From JAVJUV01 sp047314965 (GTDB lineage: Bacteria > Pseudomonadota > Alphaproteobacteria > Rhodobacterales > Rhodobacteraceae): a stretch of DNA of 64,000 nucleotides. The position numbers and the translations under genes were made by a program. The stretch is taken from the NCBI RefSeq assembly GCF_047314965.1, contig NZ_JBLBVK010000049.1:59338-123337 (forward strand), written 5' to 3'. The stretch's first letter is position 1, and every line of letters starts with the position of its first letter. Below the pieces are notes generated by a model that did not search any database, was not told the DNA's origin, and was given only the letters and a program-made list of their open reading frames with translations. Below, one piece after another: positions 44,343-51,663 of this stretch.

Positions 44343-45434
44343 TCAAGAAACGCGCAACAGCCGCCTGCGGATCTGCGTGCCGACCGGGCGCTCGAACCAG
44401 CGATATGCAGCATGTGCCGTGAGGATAGAGGCGAGAAGGTAGAGCGGCAAGGTCAGCGGGCTGTCCGAGAAGGCGCGAGTCCCCGAGAACGCGAGGTCGG
44501 CCAGCAACAGGACCGTCATCTGAAGCGGCACATGGACGAGGTAGAGGCTGTAGCTGATGTCGCCCAAAGCGCTCAGCCGCTCCCCGGCCATTGGCGCAAC
44601 CCTGTCCATCGCCGCAAAGAGCGACAGCACCGCCACAGAGACCCCGACGATAATCCATTGCTCGGCCGCGTAGACACTCCCTACCACTGCAGCTGCGGCC
44701 CCCACCGCCGCCAGCAGTCCGGCCCGGGCGAGCCCTGCATGGGGCCGTAGCGCGTAAAGCGTCGCACCGAGGAAGAAATACCCGGCACAGCGAAAGACCC
44801 CGCGCGAGAGGTAGAAGGTCGGCTCGGTCTGCCACCAGAACCAGCACCAGCAAAGGGCACAAAGAACCGCAGAAGCCAGAAGCGGGGCCTGCCGCAGCAG
44901 CCCGAGGCACAGGAAGAACCCGCAATAGACCAGCACCTCCAGCGAGACCGACCAGATCGGCCCGTTGAAGCTCAACCCCCAGGAAAAGGTCGGCCAGTTC
45001 GAGGCCATGAAAAGCTGCAAAATGAAGTGCCAGGGGTCGTTGTTGCCGTAAACCTGCCAATGTCCGGCCTGCGCAAGGCTGACCCATTGCAGGCCTGTGA
45101 CGTACAACAGGGTCGCAAGGTGCAGCGGGTAGAGCCGGGCGAACCGCGCCACGCCGAACTCCCAGGCCGTGGCCGCCCGGCGCGTGTAGACATGCGCGAA
45201 GACGAAGCCCGAGATCAGCCAGAACAGCTCGACCGCGTTGGCGGCCCAGGGGCCGTAAAGCGGTTTGAGCAGGGTGGCATAGGGAAAGCTCTCGACCGGC
45301 GGCAGGTCTCCCCGGCCAAACGCATCGGCGAGGTAGAAATGGTGGTAGTGAAAGACAACGATGGCTACCGCCGCGAGACCGCGAAGTGCATCGACCCAGA
45401 AGAAGCGCTCCACAAGAACTGTCTCGCGTTCCAA
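44343..45434 (-). CDS. Acyltransferase 3 family membrane protein
   Basis: 363 residues, about ten membrane helices. The N-terminal FFWVDALRGLAAVAIVVFHY segment contains the R-x-x-A-x-x-x-V-x-x-x-H motif of the acyltransferase 3 (OafA/ExoZ-like) family, which O-acetylates cell-surface or secreted glycans. GDISYSLYLVHVPLQ is a second family block. The TTG at 45434 is chosen because AAGGAGG lies eight bases before it; a GTG seven codons later is possible. Last gene before the second direct repeat. Confidence 0.87.
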   Translation of the reverse strand: MERETVLVERFFWVDALRGLAAVAIVVFHYHHFYLADAFGRGDLPPVESFPYATLLKPLYGPWAANAVELFWLISGFVFAHVYTRRAATAWEFGVARFARLYPLHLATLLYVTGLQWVSLAQAGHWQVYGNNDPWHFILQLFMASNWPTFSWGLSFNGPIWSVSLEVLVYCGFFLCLGLLRQAPLLASAVLCALCWCWFWWQTEPTFYLSRGVFRCAGYFFLGATLYALRPHAGLARAGLLAAVGAAAAVVGSVYAAEQWIIVGVSVAVLSLFAAMDRVAPMAGERLSALGDISYSLYLVHVPLQMTVLLLADLAFSGTRAFSDSPLTLPLYLLASILTAHAAYRWFERPVGTQIRRRLLRVS

Positions 45435-45802
45435 AAGTGCGCCTCCTTCTACTCGGTTTCCATACCGTTTTGCCCGGGAGCTGACCCTGCCCAACAATCC
45501 TGGAAATACCGAAAAACCCGTTACTATTTCGGTGGATAGAGCAATTCATGGAACCGTTCAAGAGCGTGACAATGGATGGCGTGATGCATCCCCTAACGTC
45601 GGTCGGATTCAACTTCCGGCTCCAACATCTGATCGAGCCAAGAAATGGAAACCTGCGCTCTCGTCATCGATCTCTTCTGATGGGTAAACCGGAATGCGCG
45701 ACGCGCTGAAAGAAAGCGCCGTGGACTTCCCTCCGAACCGTTTCCCGACACCTGGCCTCCTGTTTGGTCCATTGCCCATTAATTCTTGAGAGGCAGGGAA
45801 AA
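45435..45802. other. Intergenic stretch before the second direct repeat
   Basis: 368 bases upstream of the acyltransferase gene. I see no gene, tRNA or terminator. It should include the acyltransferase promoter, which I cannot place. Confidence 0.4.
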
Positions 45803-46008
45803 CCGGGCGTTCGCAGGCAACGTCCGGCGGGCGGGGACTCCGGGGAACGGTCAAAGGGTTATCGGCCTTGTTTCATTGGGGAACAGACACAAACCCCGGT
45901 CGGCAAAGCGTCGGCAAACCGTCGGCAAGACGTATGGCACCCGTATGGCAGAGCCGGAGCCAGGTACCAGATGTGGTTTGGCGTTAGGGAAGGTTAATGG
46001 GGGGTGAA
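45803..46008. repeat. ~205-bp direct repeat, copy 2
   Basis: Second copy of the repeat at 41668-41873, same orientation and offset by 4135 bases. It begins CCGGGCGTTCGCAGGC and ends around GGTTAATGGGGGGTGAAT. It separates the block carrying the deaminase, oxidase-like, DUF1330 and acyltransferase genes from the toxin-antitoxin-chaperone operon. A (GA)n tract follows at 46125-46139. Confidence 0.85.
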
Positions 46009-46174
46009 TGGGATTTTTGGGGCAAGCGCTCGTTGAAAGCAGCTTGGGAGGCAATAGGCGCCCCAAAGACTAGGCGAGGTGCAACGACTTGCGTTGTGCC
46101 TCAACGCGCGAGCTTGACGCCTTCAGAGAGAGAGAGAGAATTTGGAGAACAGAACGTAAGCTAGAGCGAACAAG

Positions 46175-46204
46175 AAAAAAGCGGCAGGCAAAACTGCCTG
46201 CCGC
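46175..46204 (-). terminator. Terminator of the toxin-antitoxin-chaperone operon
   Basis: Read on the minus strand, a perfect ten-base stem (GCGGCAGGCA / TGCCTGCCGC) with a four-base loop is followed by six T residues. It lies 26 bases after the chaperone stop, marking the end of the three-gene unit. Confidence 0.9.
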
Positions 46205-46230
46205 ACACCAGATTTGTTGTTTGGCGATTT

Positions 46231-46704
46231 TCAGTTCACTCGTTCGTTCAGGGATGGGAGCGGTGGGAGCATGATCCCGGAAGACGAGATGTGATGGCTA
46301 AAATCGGATCTGAAGTACGGGTAGGTCGCGAACCGACCCACCTTTTGAAAAAAGAACCTCACATAATCCTCATCAAAGCCGGCCAAACCCGAATACGCAA
46401 TAAGGTACTCGGAAGTGAATTTGAGGACCTTTTTTCGTCCCAGCTTCACCTCTGCGGTCCACTGATAATGGCCGATCATCACCCCCGCTTCGATGTCAAA
46501 ATGATAGCCACTAGGTTCTCCGAAGAACCCCATATTCTCGAGGTCTTCCAGCGCTTCATATACTTCAGGCTTAATCGAGTACTCCGAGGAAATCAGCCTG
46601 ATGTCCCGTAGACGGGCAGCTATTGTGATTTCCGCGTAGACACCATTGTCGAACTCGGCGGATTCCTCCGCCGAGACCAGTTCGTTTTCTTTCGAATCGA
46701 CCAT
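46231..46704 (-). CDS. SecB-like chaperone of a TAC operon
   Basis: 157 residues, close to the usual SecB length of about 155. The pattern of beta strands (YAEITIAARLRDIRLISSEY, FDIEAGVMIGHYQWTAEVKL, KFTSEYLIAYSGLAGF) and the C-terminal helix signature F-x-x-x-V-G-R-F-A-T-Y-P-Y-F-R then G-I-M-L-P-P-L-P match the SecB fold, whose members have A-x-P-Y-x-R and L-P-P-L. The metal-binding SecA tail of canonical SecB is absent. The ATG overlaps the antitoxin stop by one base (TGATG). This context points to a dedicated antitoxin chaperone rather than the housekeeping SecB. Confidence 0.8.
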   Translation of the reverse strand: MVDSKENELVSAEESAEFDNGVYAEITIAARLRDIRLISSEYSIKPEVYEALEDLENMGFFGEPSGYHFDIEAGVMIGHYQWTAEVKLGRKKVLKFTSEYLIAYSGLAGFDEDYVRFFFQKVGRFATYPYFRSDFSHHISSSGIMLPPLPSLNERVN

Positions 46705-47114
46705 CACGCCGCCATCTTCCGTCCACGGTTGCCAGGTGCGTTGGCAGCGCGTTCCTGCCAAATAGCAGGGGTGAGTCCACGATTGATGTGCAACACAACC
46801 GACCGAAAGCCTTTAGCCTTCTCCTCAGGAAGCGAAGTTCTCAATTCCTGCTTACGTACGAACTCGAAATCTTCACCAAGCGCTTGAGCGATCCGCGCGA
46901 TCGTCTTCAAGGTCAAATTCGGGCCATTGGTCGAGAAGATCTGCGATACACGCGCAGGAGTCATTCCCAAGCGTTCTGCCAGCTCTTTGTTGCTTACTCC
47001 TTTACGGTTCATCGCCCTTTGAAGCGCTACCTGCGTAGAGAAGACCAAAGCTTCAATCGCATAGACTTCCTCTTCTCCTTTTTGCGGCCCAAGAAACTCA
47101 CTATTGATGGCCAT
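46704..47114 (-). CDS. HigA-like Xre-family antitoxin with C-terminal extension
   Basis: 136 residues. Residues about 28-82 form a helix-turn-helix of the Xre type: NRKGVSNKELAERLGMTPAR then VSQIFSTNGPNLTLKTIARI. After it comes an extension of about 50 residues (PEEKAKGFRSVVLHINRG, LTPAIWQERAANAPGNRGRK) not needed for DNA binding. In known TAC systems such an extension is the chaperone-addiction segment bound by the SecB-like partner. The ATG lies one base after the toxin stop, and the stop overlaps the chaperone start. Confidence 0.82.
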   Translation of the reverse strand: MAINSEFLGPQKGEEEVYAIEALVFSTQVALQRAMNRKGVSNKELAERLGMTPARVSQIFSTNGPNLTLKTIARIAQALGEDFEFVRKQELRTSLPEEKAKGFRSVVLHINRGLTPAIWQERAANAPGNRGRKMAA

Positions 47115-47115
47115 T

Positions 47116-47484
47116 TTATTCTCCCACTTTCTTAGCAACTCTCTTGAGCTGCTTTTGGTCTGCTTTGTTGTCTTTCTTAATCGCCCCTTCGGGGCACACA
47201 AACTTCCTTGGTGTGCCGCTCGTGAAACCGCCATAAATGCGAAGCTGATAGGATTTTGCAGCGTATATCAAAATGTTGGCTCCATTCCCGCTCGGGAACC
47301 GACCCTCCGTCTTGAACTGCTTTTCATTCAAGTCACGAAAGCCGACTTCACTCAGTTCGTCCAAGATTCGCTCCATGCGCGCCCTGTCATTGGCTGGCGC
47401 AGATTTGAACGTTTTCAACGTCTTGGGCGAAAACCAAACCTCACAGTAAGCTCCCTCAGCAACCTTAACGAATCCATCTAACAA
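47116..47484 (-). CDS. RelE/HigB-like toxin
   Basis: 122 residues. FSPKTLKTFKSAPANDRARM, RFPSGNGANILIYAAKSYQLRIYGGF and the basic C-terminus KKDNKADQKQLKRVAKKVGE fit the small RelE/HigB fold of ribosome-associated mRNA interferases, with toxin-before-antitoxin order as in higBA. Catalytic residues cannot be named from the sequence alone. The start codon is TTG with no strong ribosome site, so synthesis may be kept low. First gene of the operon with antitoxin and SecB-like chaperone. Confidence 0.75.
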   Translation of the reverse strand: MLDGFVKVAEGAYCEVWFSPKTLKTFKSAPANDRARMERILDELSEVGFRDLNEKQFKTEGRFPSGNGANILIYAAKSYQLRIYGGFTSGTPRKFVCPEGAIKKDNKADQKQLKRVAKKVGE

Positions 47485-47505
47485 ATCAGAGTACCCGACT
47501 TTCAG

Positions 47506-47541
47506 TTAAGCTATAGCTAAACAACATATGCGGCGAGTCAA
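47506..47541 (-). promoter_or_regulatory. Promoter and palindromic operator of the TAC operon
   Basis: On the minus strand TTGACT (47536-47541) is a good -35 element. The expected -10 region, 16-18 bases further, falls inside a 16-base imperfect palindrome (47506-47521, core AGCTATAGCT at 47509-47518). The palindrome ends about 22 bases before the toxin start. An antitoxin bound there would cover the -10 region, so autoregulation is likely. The rest of the gap up to 47786 holds nothing I can support. Confidence 0.55.
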
Positions 47542-47786
47542 CGGGTTGTTAGTAAGATGTTCCGAAACGCCGCAGAAATCGTTGCAATTAATGCAACAGC
47601 CTTGCCTCAAGACGTCAAGGAAAGCTAGAGAATCTGCCCAACTGATCGCTGCGACACCTGAGCAGTTCGCTTTGTCCCGGCCACGTCCCTCTTCTGTCGG
47701 AGGTCAGCGCGGGGCCTCCAAAGCGGCGACCTTCGGCCTTGATTCCGCGCCTCGTTGCGCTTCGCAAACAGCGCTGATCCCCCAAC

Positions 47787-47812
47787 AAAAAAGGCGCCCC
47801 CGAAGGGACGCC
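47787..47812 (-). terminator. Terminator of glnA
   Basis: On the minus strand an eight-base stem (GGCGTCCC / GGGGCGCC, one G-T pair) with a TTCG loop precedes six T residues, 29 bases after the glnA stop. Confidence 0.85.
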
Positions 47813-47840
47813 CAATCGCACCTCTGCCGAGAGGGAGAGC

Positions 47841-49247
47841 TCAGCAGCTGTAGTACATCTTGAATTCCACCGGGTGCGGCGTGTGTTCGAAGGCGTAGAT
47901 CTCTTCCCACTTGAGATCCATGTAGCCCTCGATCTGGTCGCGGGTGAAGACGTCGCCGGCCAGGAGGAAGTCCATGTCCTTCTCCAGTTCCTCCATCGCC
48001 TCGCGCAGCGACGCGCAGACGGTGGGGATGCCTGCCAGCTCTTCGGGCGGCAGATCGTAGAGGTCCTTGTCCATGGCTTCGCCCGGATCGATCTTGTTCT
48101 TGATGCCGTCGATGCCGGCCATCAGGAGCGCCGAGAACGCCAGGTAGGGGTTCGCGGACGGATCGGGGAAGCGGGCCTCGACGCGCTTGGCCTTCGGGCT
48201 TTCGGTCCACGGAATACGGACGCAGCCGGAGCGGTTGCGGGCGGAATAGGCGCGCAGAACCGGGGCCTCGAAGCCGGGGATCAGGCGCTTGTAGCTGTTG
48301 GTGCCCGGGTTGGTGAAGGCGTTGAGCGCCTTGGCGTGCTTGAGGATGCCGCCGATGTACCACAGAGCCTCTTGCGAGAGGTCGGCGTACTTGTCGCCCG
48401 CGAAGAGTGGCTTGCCGTCCTTCCAGATCGACATGTTGACGTGCATGCCGGTGCCGTTGTCGCCCGCGATGGGCTTGGGCATGAAGGTCGCGGTCTTGCC
48501 ATAGGCGTGGGCGACCTGGTGGATGACGTACTTGTACTTGAGGATCTGGTCGGCCTGGTCGGTCAGCGTCGAGAAGATGAGGCCCAGCTCGTGCTGGCAG
48601 GACGCCACTTCGTGGTGGTGCTTGTCGACCTTCATGCCCATGCGCTTCATGGTCGAGAGCATCTCGGCGCGGATGTCCTGCGCGTCATCGACCGGCGGGA
48701 GCGGGAAGTAGCCGCCCTTGACGCCCGGGCGGTGGCCCATGTTGCCCATCTCGTAGTCGGTGTCGGTGTTCCAGGCGCCGTCGATCGCGTCGACTTCGTA
48801 GGACACCTTGTTCATCGAGATCGAGTACTTGACGTTGTCGAACAGGAAGAACTCGGCCTCGGGACCCATGTAGGCCGCGTCGCCGATGCCGGAGGACTTG
48901 AGATAGGCCTCGGCCTTCAGCGCGGTGCCGCGCGGGTCGCGCTCATAGGGCTCGCCCGTGTCGGGCTCGACCACGTTGCAGTGGATCGCCATCGTCTTCT
49001 CGGCGAAGAACGGGTCCATGTAGACCGACGTCGTGTCCGGCATCAGTTTCATGTCGGACTGGTCGATCGACTTCCAGCCCGCGATGGACGAACCATCGAA
49101 CATGAAGCCTTCGTCGAGGAAATCCTCGTCCACGAGGTCCGCCACAACGGTCACGTGCTGCAGTTTGCCGCGCGGGTCGGTGAAACGGATGTCGACGTAT
49201 TCGACGTCCTCGTCCTTGATCGTCTTCAAGACGTCCTTCTTGCTCAT
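47841..49247 (-). CDS. glnA: Glutamine synthetase, type I
   Basis: 468 residues; dodecameric enzyme making glutamine from glutamate, ammonia and ATP. FTDPRGKLQHVTV, FDGSSIAGWKSIDQSDM, the ATP-site block GDNGTGMHVNMSIWKDG, SARNRSGCVRIPW and NPYLAFSALLMAGIDGI are all present. The tyrosine in KDLYDLPPEE is the adenylylation site of type I-beta enzymes. Downstream of glnB on the same strand with a 51-base gap: the usual glnBA operon. Confidence 0.98.
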   Translation of the reverse strand: MSKKDVLKTIKDEDVEYVDIRFTDPRGKLQHVTVVADLVDEDFLDEGFMFDGSSIAGWKSIDQSDMKLMPDTTSVYMDPFFAEKTMAIHCNVVEPDTGEPYERDPRGTALKAEAYLKSSGIGDAAYMGPEAEFFLFDNVKYSISMNKVSYEVDAIDGAWNTDTDYEMGNMGHRPGVKGGYFPLPPVDDAQDIRAEMLSTMKRMGMKVDKHHHEVASCQHELGLIFSTLTDQADQILKYKYVIHQVAHAYGKTATFMPKPIAGDNGTGMHVNMSIWKDGKPLFAGDKYADLSQEALWYIGGILKHAKALNAFTNPGTNSYKRLIPGFEAPVLRAYSARNRSGCVRIPWTESPKAKRVEARFPDPSANPYLAFSALLMAGIDGIKNKIDPGEAMDKDLYDLPPEELAGIPTVCASLREAMEELEKDMDFLLAGDVFTRDQIEGYMDLKWEEIYAFEHTPHPVEFKMYYSC

Positions 49248-49298
49248 GGAATAACCCTCTTCCCTTTCGAGTGTTCCGTTAATCTTACGATTGATGAA

Positions 49299-49637
49299 TT
49301 ACAGCGCGTCCTCGCCGGACTCGCCTGTGCGGATGCGGATGGCCTGGCTGACGTCCGAGACGAAGATCTTGCCGTCGCCGATCTTGTCGGTCTTGGCCGC
49401 CGCGATGATGGCCTCGATAGCGGCGTCGACCTGGTCGTCGCCCAGGACGACTTCGATCTTCACCTTCGGCAGGAAGTCGACCACGTACTCCGCGCCGCGA
49501 TACAGTTCCGTATGACCCTTCTGACGGCCGAAGCCCTTGACCTCCAGGACGCTCAGGCCCTGAACGCCGATTTCCTGAAGAGCTTCCTTCACCTCGTCCA
49601 ACTTGAACGGTTTGATGATGGCCTCGACTTTCTTCAT
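49299..49637 (-). CDS. glnB: Nitrogen regulatory protein P-II
   Basis: 112 residues, complete. MKKVEAIIKPFKLDEVKEAL opens the protein and the T loop reads YRGAEYVVDFLPKVKIE, with Tyr51 as the uridylylation site. PII proteins signal nitrogen and 2-oxoglutarate status to adenylyltransferase, NtrB and others. First gene of glnBA. Confidence 0.97.
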   Translation of the reverse strand: MKKVEAIIKPFKLDEVKEALQEIGVQGLSVLEVKGFGRQKGHTELYRGAEYVVDFLPKVKIEVVLGDDQVDAAIEAIIAAAKTDKIGDGKIFVSDVSQAIRIRTGESGEDAL

Positions 49638-49743
49638 GGCTCCGACTCCCTTGGGTTTTCAGGCGTGAGACCACGGGCGGCGCGGGGCCACAATCAATGC
49701 TGCCCCCGACTCCCCCGATCGCTCGCGTCTTTCGACATGTGCT

Positions 49744-49772
49744 GCTTAAATTTTGTGCATCTCGCTGTCAAA
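49744..49772 (-). promoter_or_regulatory. Possible sigma-70 promoter of glnBA
   Basis: On the minus strand a perfect TTGACA (49767-49772) is followed, after 17 bases, by TAAGCA (49744-49749). The start point would be about 100 bases before the glnB ATG. I searched the same gap for a sigma-54 element and for an NtrC site of standard spacing and found neither. Confidence 0.4.
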
Positions 49773-49852
49773 TGCATCGAAAAATGAATCAGGTTGCATC
49801 GGCTTGCGGCGGCGTCAGGGATTTCTCAATAGTGATGTCGGAGGATGCGCCC

Positions 49853-51463
49853 ATGACCGAATTGCTGACAGCCGCCCAGATGCGCGCCATCGAACAAGCC
49901 GCCATTGAAAGTGGCGAGGTGACGGGACTGGAACTGATGGAACGCGCCGGGCGCGGCGTGGTCGAGGCGATCTTCGAGGAATGGCCGGAGTTGCGGGCGA
50001 CGTCGCACCGTGCGGTAGTGCTTTGCGGTCCCGGCAACAACGGCGGCGACGGGTTCGTTGTTGCGCGGCTATTGAAAGAGTGGGGCTGGGAGGTGGAGGT
50101 GTTTCTCTACGGCGACCCCGAAAAGCTCCCGCCGGATGCACGGGTGAATTATGAGCGGTGGAGGGAGTTGGGGGCCACTCACCTTGACGAAAACCAATTC
50201 TACAAGCTGATGAGCAATCCCGATTTGGTTATCGACGCGCTCTTTGGCACCGGCCTGTCCCGGCCACTGGAAAATCTTCCGCATCTCTTGGCTGACGCTG
50301 TGAAGGATGCCGCAACTGGTTACTACATTGGCGAAGACTGGGGCGCTCCTATCGTCGCGGTCGATATGCCTACCGGGCTAAGTTCAGATACCGGACAAGA
50401 CCTCGGGCGCCCCTTCCCGGTTATGCTCACTGTTACCTTTCACGCGTGCAAACTCGGCCATTACCTGGAGCATGGGCCGCGGGCGGCAGCAAAGCTTGTC
50501 GTCAAGGGAATAGGCCTCAAGGGCAGCCCTCGACCGCCGGGTGGGAGTGAAGCCCCCGCCCGGGGGGGCGGTCGGGGGCTGCCCGGCGTGCCGCCGGGCC
50601 AAACGGTCCGGCTTATCGAACGCGAAGATCTCAACGTCGCAAAACTGGGCGACCACAAATACAGCCACGGCCACGCCCTGATCCTCACCGGCGGCCCCGG
50701 CAAGACCGGCGCCGCCCGCCTCGCCGCGCGTGGCGCGCTCCGCATCGGCGCGGGGCTTGTCACTCTGGCCTGCCCGCAACAGGCGCTCTGGGAAGTCGCG
50801 ACCAGCATCACCGCGATCATGTGCCAGACGCTCGACGGTGCGCCGGGGCTGGTGGAGCTTCTGGAAGACACCCGCCTCAACGCGCTCTGCCTCGGCCCTG
50901 GCATGGGCCTCGGCGCCGACACGCAGCTGCTTGTCCTTGCCGCGCTGAAGGCGAGCCGCGCCACCGTTCTCGATGCCGACGCCCTCACCCGCTTCGAGCG
51001 GAACCCCGAAGTGTTGTTCGACGCGCTGCATGAAAACTGCGTGCTGACGCCCCACGCGGGCGAGTTCCGCCGCATATTCCCGGATATAGCCGCGAAACTC
51101 GACGCCCCCGCCACCGCCGGCCCCGCCTATTCCAAGGTCGACGCCACGCGCGAGGCCGCGGCGCGGGCAGGCTGCACCGTGCTCTTCAAGGGCCCCGACA
51201 CCGTCATCGCCGACCAGACCGGGCGTTGCGCCATCAACTCCAGCGCCTATGACCGCGCCGCGCCATGGCTCGCCACCGCTGGCTCGGGCGACGTGCTGGC
51301 GGGCTTCATCACCGGCCTTCTCGCCCGTGGCTTCCCGCCCATGCAGGCGGCCGAGACCGCCGCCTGGCTTCACACGGAATGCGCGCTGTCCTTCGGGCCC
51401 GGACTGATCGCCGAGGATCTGCCCGAGGAACTGCCCCGGGTCTTCCGGCAACTCGGGCTCTGA
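49853..51463 (+). CDS. nnr: Bifunctional NAD(P)H-hydrate epimerase / ADP-dependent dehydratase
   Basis: 536 residues repairing damaged NAD(P)H hydrates. The N-terminal epimerase (YjeF_N) has LLTAAQMRAIEQAAIESG and GPGNNGGDGFVVAR. The C-terminal dehydratase has HGHALILTGGPGKTGAARLA, LGPGMGLG and AGSGDVLAGFITGLLA. The ATG at 49853 follows a GGAGG site. Around residues 222-245, between the domains, a Gly/Pro/Arg-rich insertion is encoded by a GC palindrome. Divergent from glnBA and first of a long plus-strand series. Confidence 0.94.
   Translation: MTELLTAAQMRAIEQAAIESGEVTGLELMERAGRGVVEAIFEEWPELRATSHRAVVLCGPGNNGGDGFVVARLLKEWGWEVEVFLYGDPEKLPPDARVNYERWRELGATHLDENQFYKLMSNPDLVIDALFGTGLSRPLENLPHLLADAVKDAATGYYIGEDWGAPIVAVDMPTGLSSDTGQDLGRPFPVMLTVTFHACKLGHYLEHGPRAAAKLVVKGIGLKGSPRPPGGSEAPARGGGRGLPGVPPGQTVRLIEREDLNVAKLGDHKYSHGHALILTGGPGKTGAARLAARGALRIGAGLVTLACPQQALWEVATSITAIMCQTLDGAPGLVELLEDTRLNALCLGPGMGLGADTQLLVLAALKASRATVLDADALTRFERNPEVLFDALHENCVLTPHAGEFRRIFPDIAAKLDAPATAGPAYSKVDATREAAARAGCTVLFKGPDTVIADQTGRCAINSSAYDRAAPWLATAGSGDVLAGFITGLLARGFPPMQAAETAAWLHTECALSFGPGLIAEDLPEELPRVFRQLGL
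50525..50580. repeat. GC-rich inverted repeat inside nnr
   Basis: AGCCCTCGACCGCC (50525-50538) and GGCGGTCGGGGGCT (50567-50580) are complementary at 13 of 14 positions, with a further GC-rich inner hairpin. The element keeps the reading frame and adds a Gly/Pro/Ala/Arg segment at the inter-domain linker, as an inserted palindromic element would. Confidence 0.7.
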
Positions 51464-51495
51464 GCTTCTTCTTTTCGGAAATACTCCGGGGGGAA

Positions 51496-51554
51496 TTGGC
51501 CGTCAGGCCAAGGGGGGCGGCGCCCCCTTCTGCGCCGCGCGGCACGCGCGGCGC
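51496..51554. repeat. Cluster of three hairpins between nnr and the CFA synthase gene
   Basis: TTGGCC/GGCCAA (51496-51511), a G5/C5 stem (about 51513-51527) and a perfect nine-base stem GCGCCGCGC/GCGCGGCGC with a five-base loop (51532-51554) follow one another. No T run follows, so it is not a standard intrinsic terminator. It lies within the 200-base gap that must also hold any promoter of the next gene. Confidence 0.6.
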
Positions 51555-51663
51555 GGGTCGGCCCGCAAAGCGGGGCGACGCAACTATCCTTACGAAAAGG
51601 TTGAAGGTCGGGACGGTTGCGTTAGTCTCATCCGGACAAGAGGGACCGGGGGGACGAGGGGAC

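Noticed and set aside
46231..46704. Housekeeping SecB
   Set aside because: It lies in a toxin-antitoxin operon and lacks the C-terminal SecA-binding tail; an accessory chaperone is the better reading.
47874..49787. 637-codon plus-strand frame opposite glnA and glnB
   Set aside because: It lies antisense to two highly conserved genes; its amino acid make-up (runs of Val, Asp, His, Arg, Leu) is typical of shadow frames.
49638..49852. Sigma-54 promoter and NtrC site before glnBA
   Set aside because: No GG-N10-GC element of correct spacing. TGCA pairs exist, but with 13 rather than about 9 bases between them.
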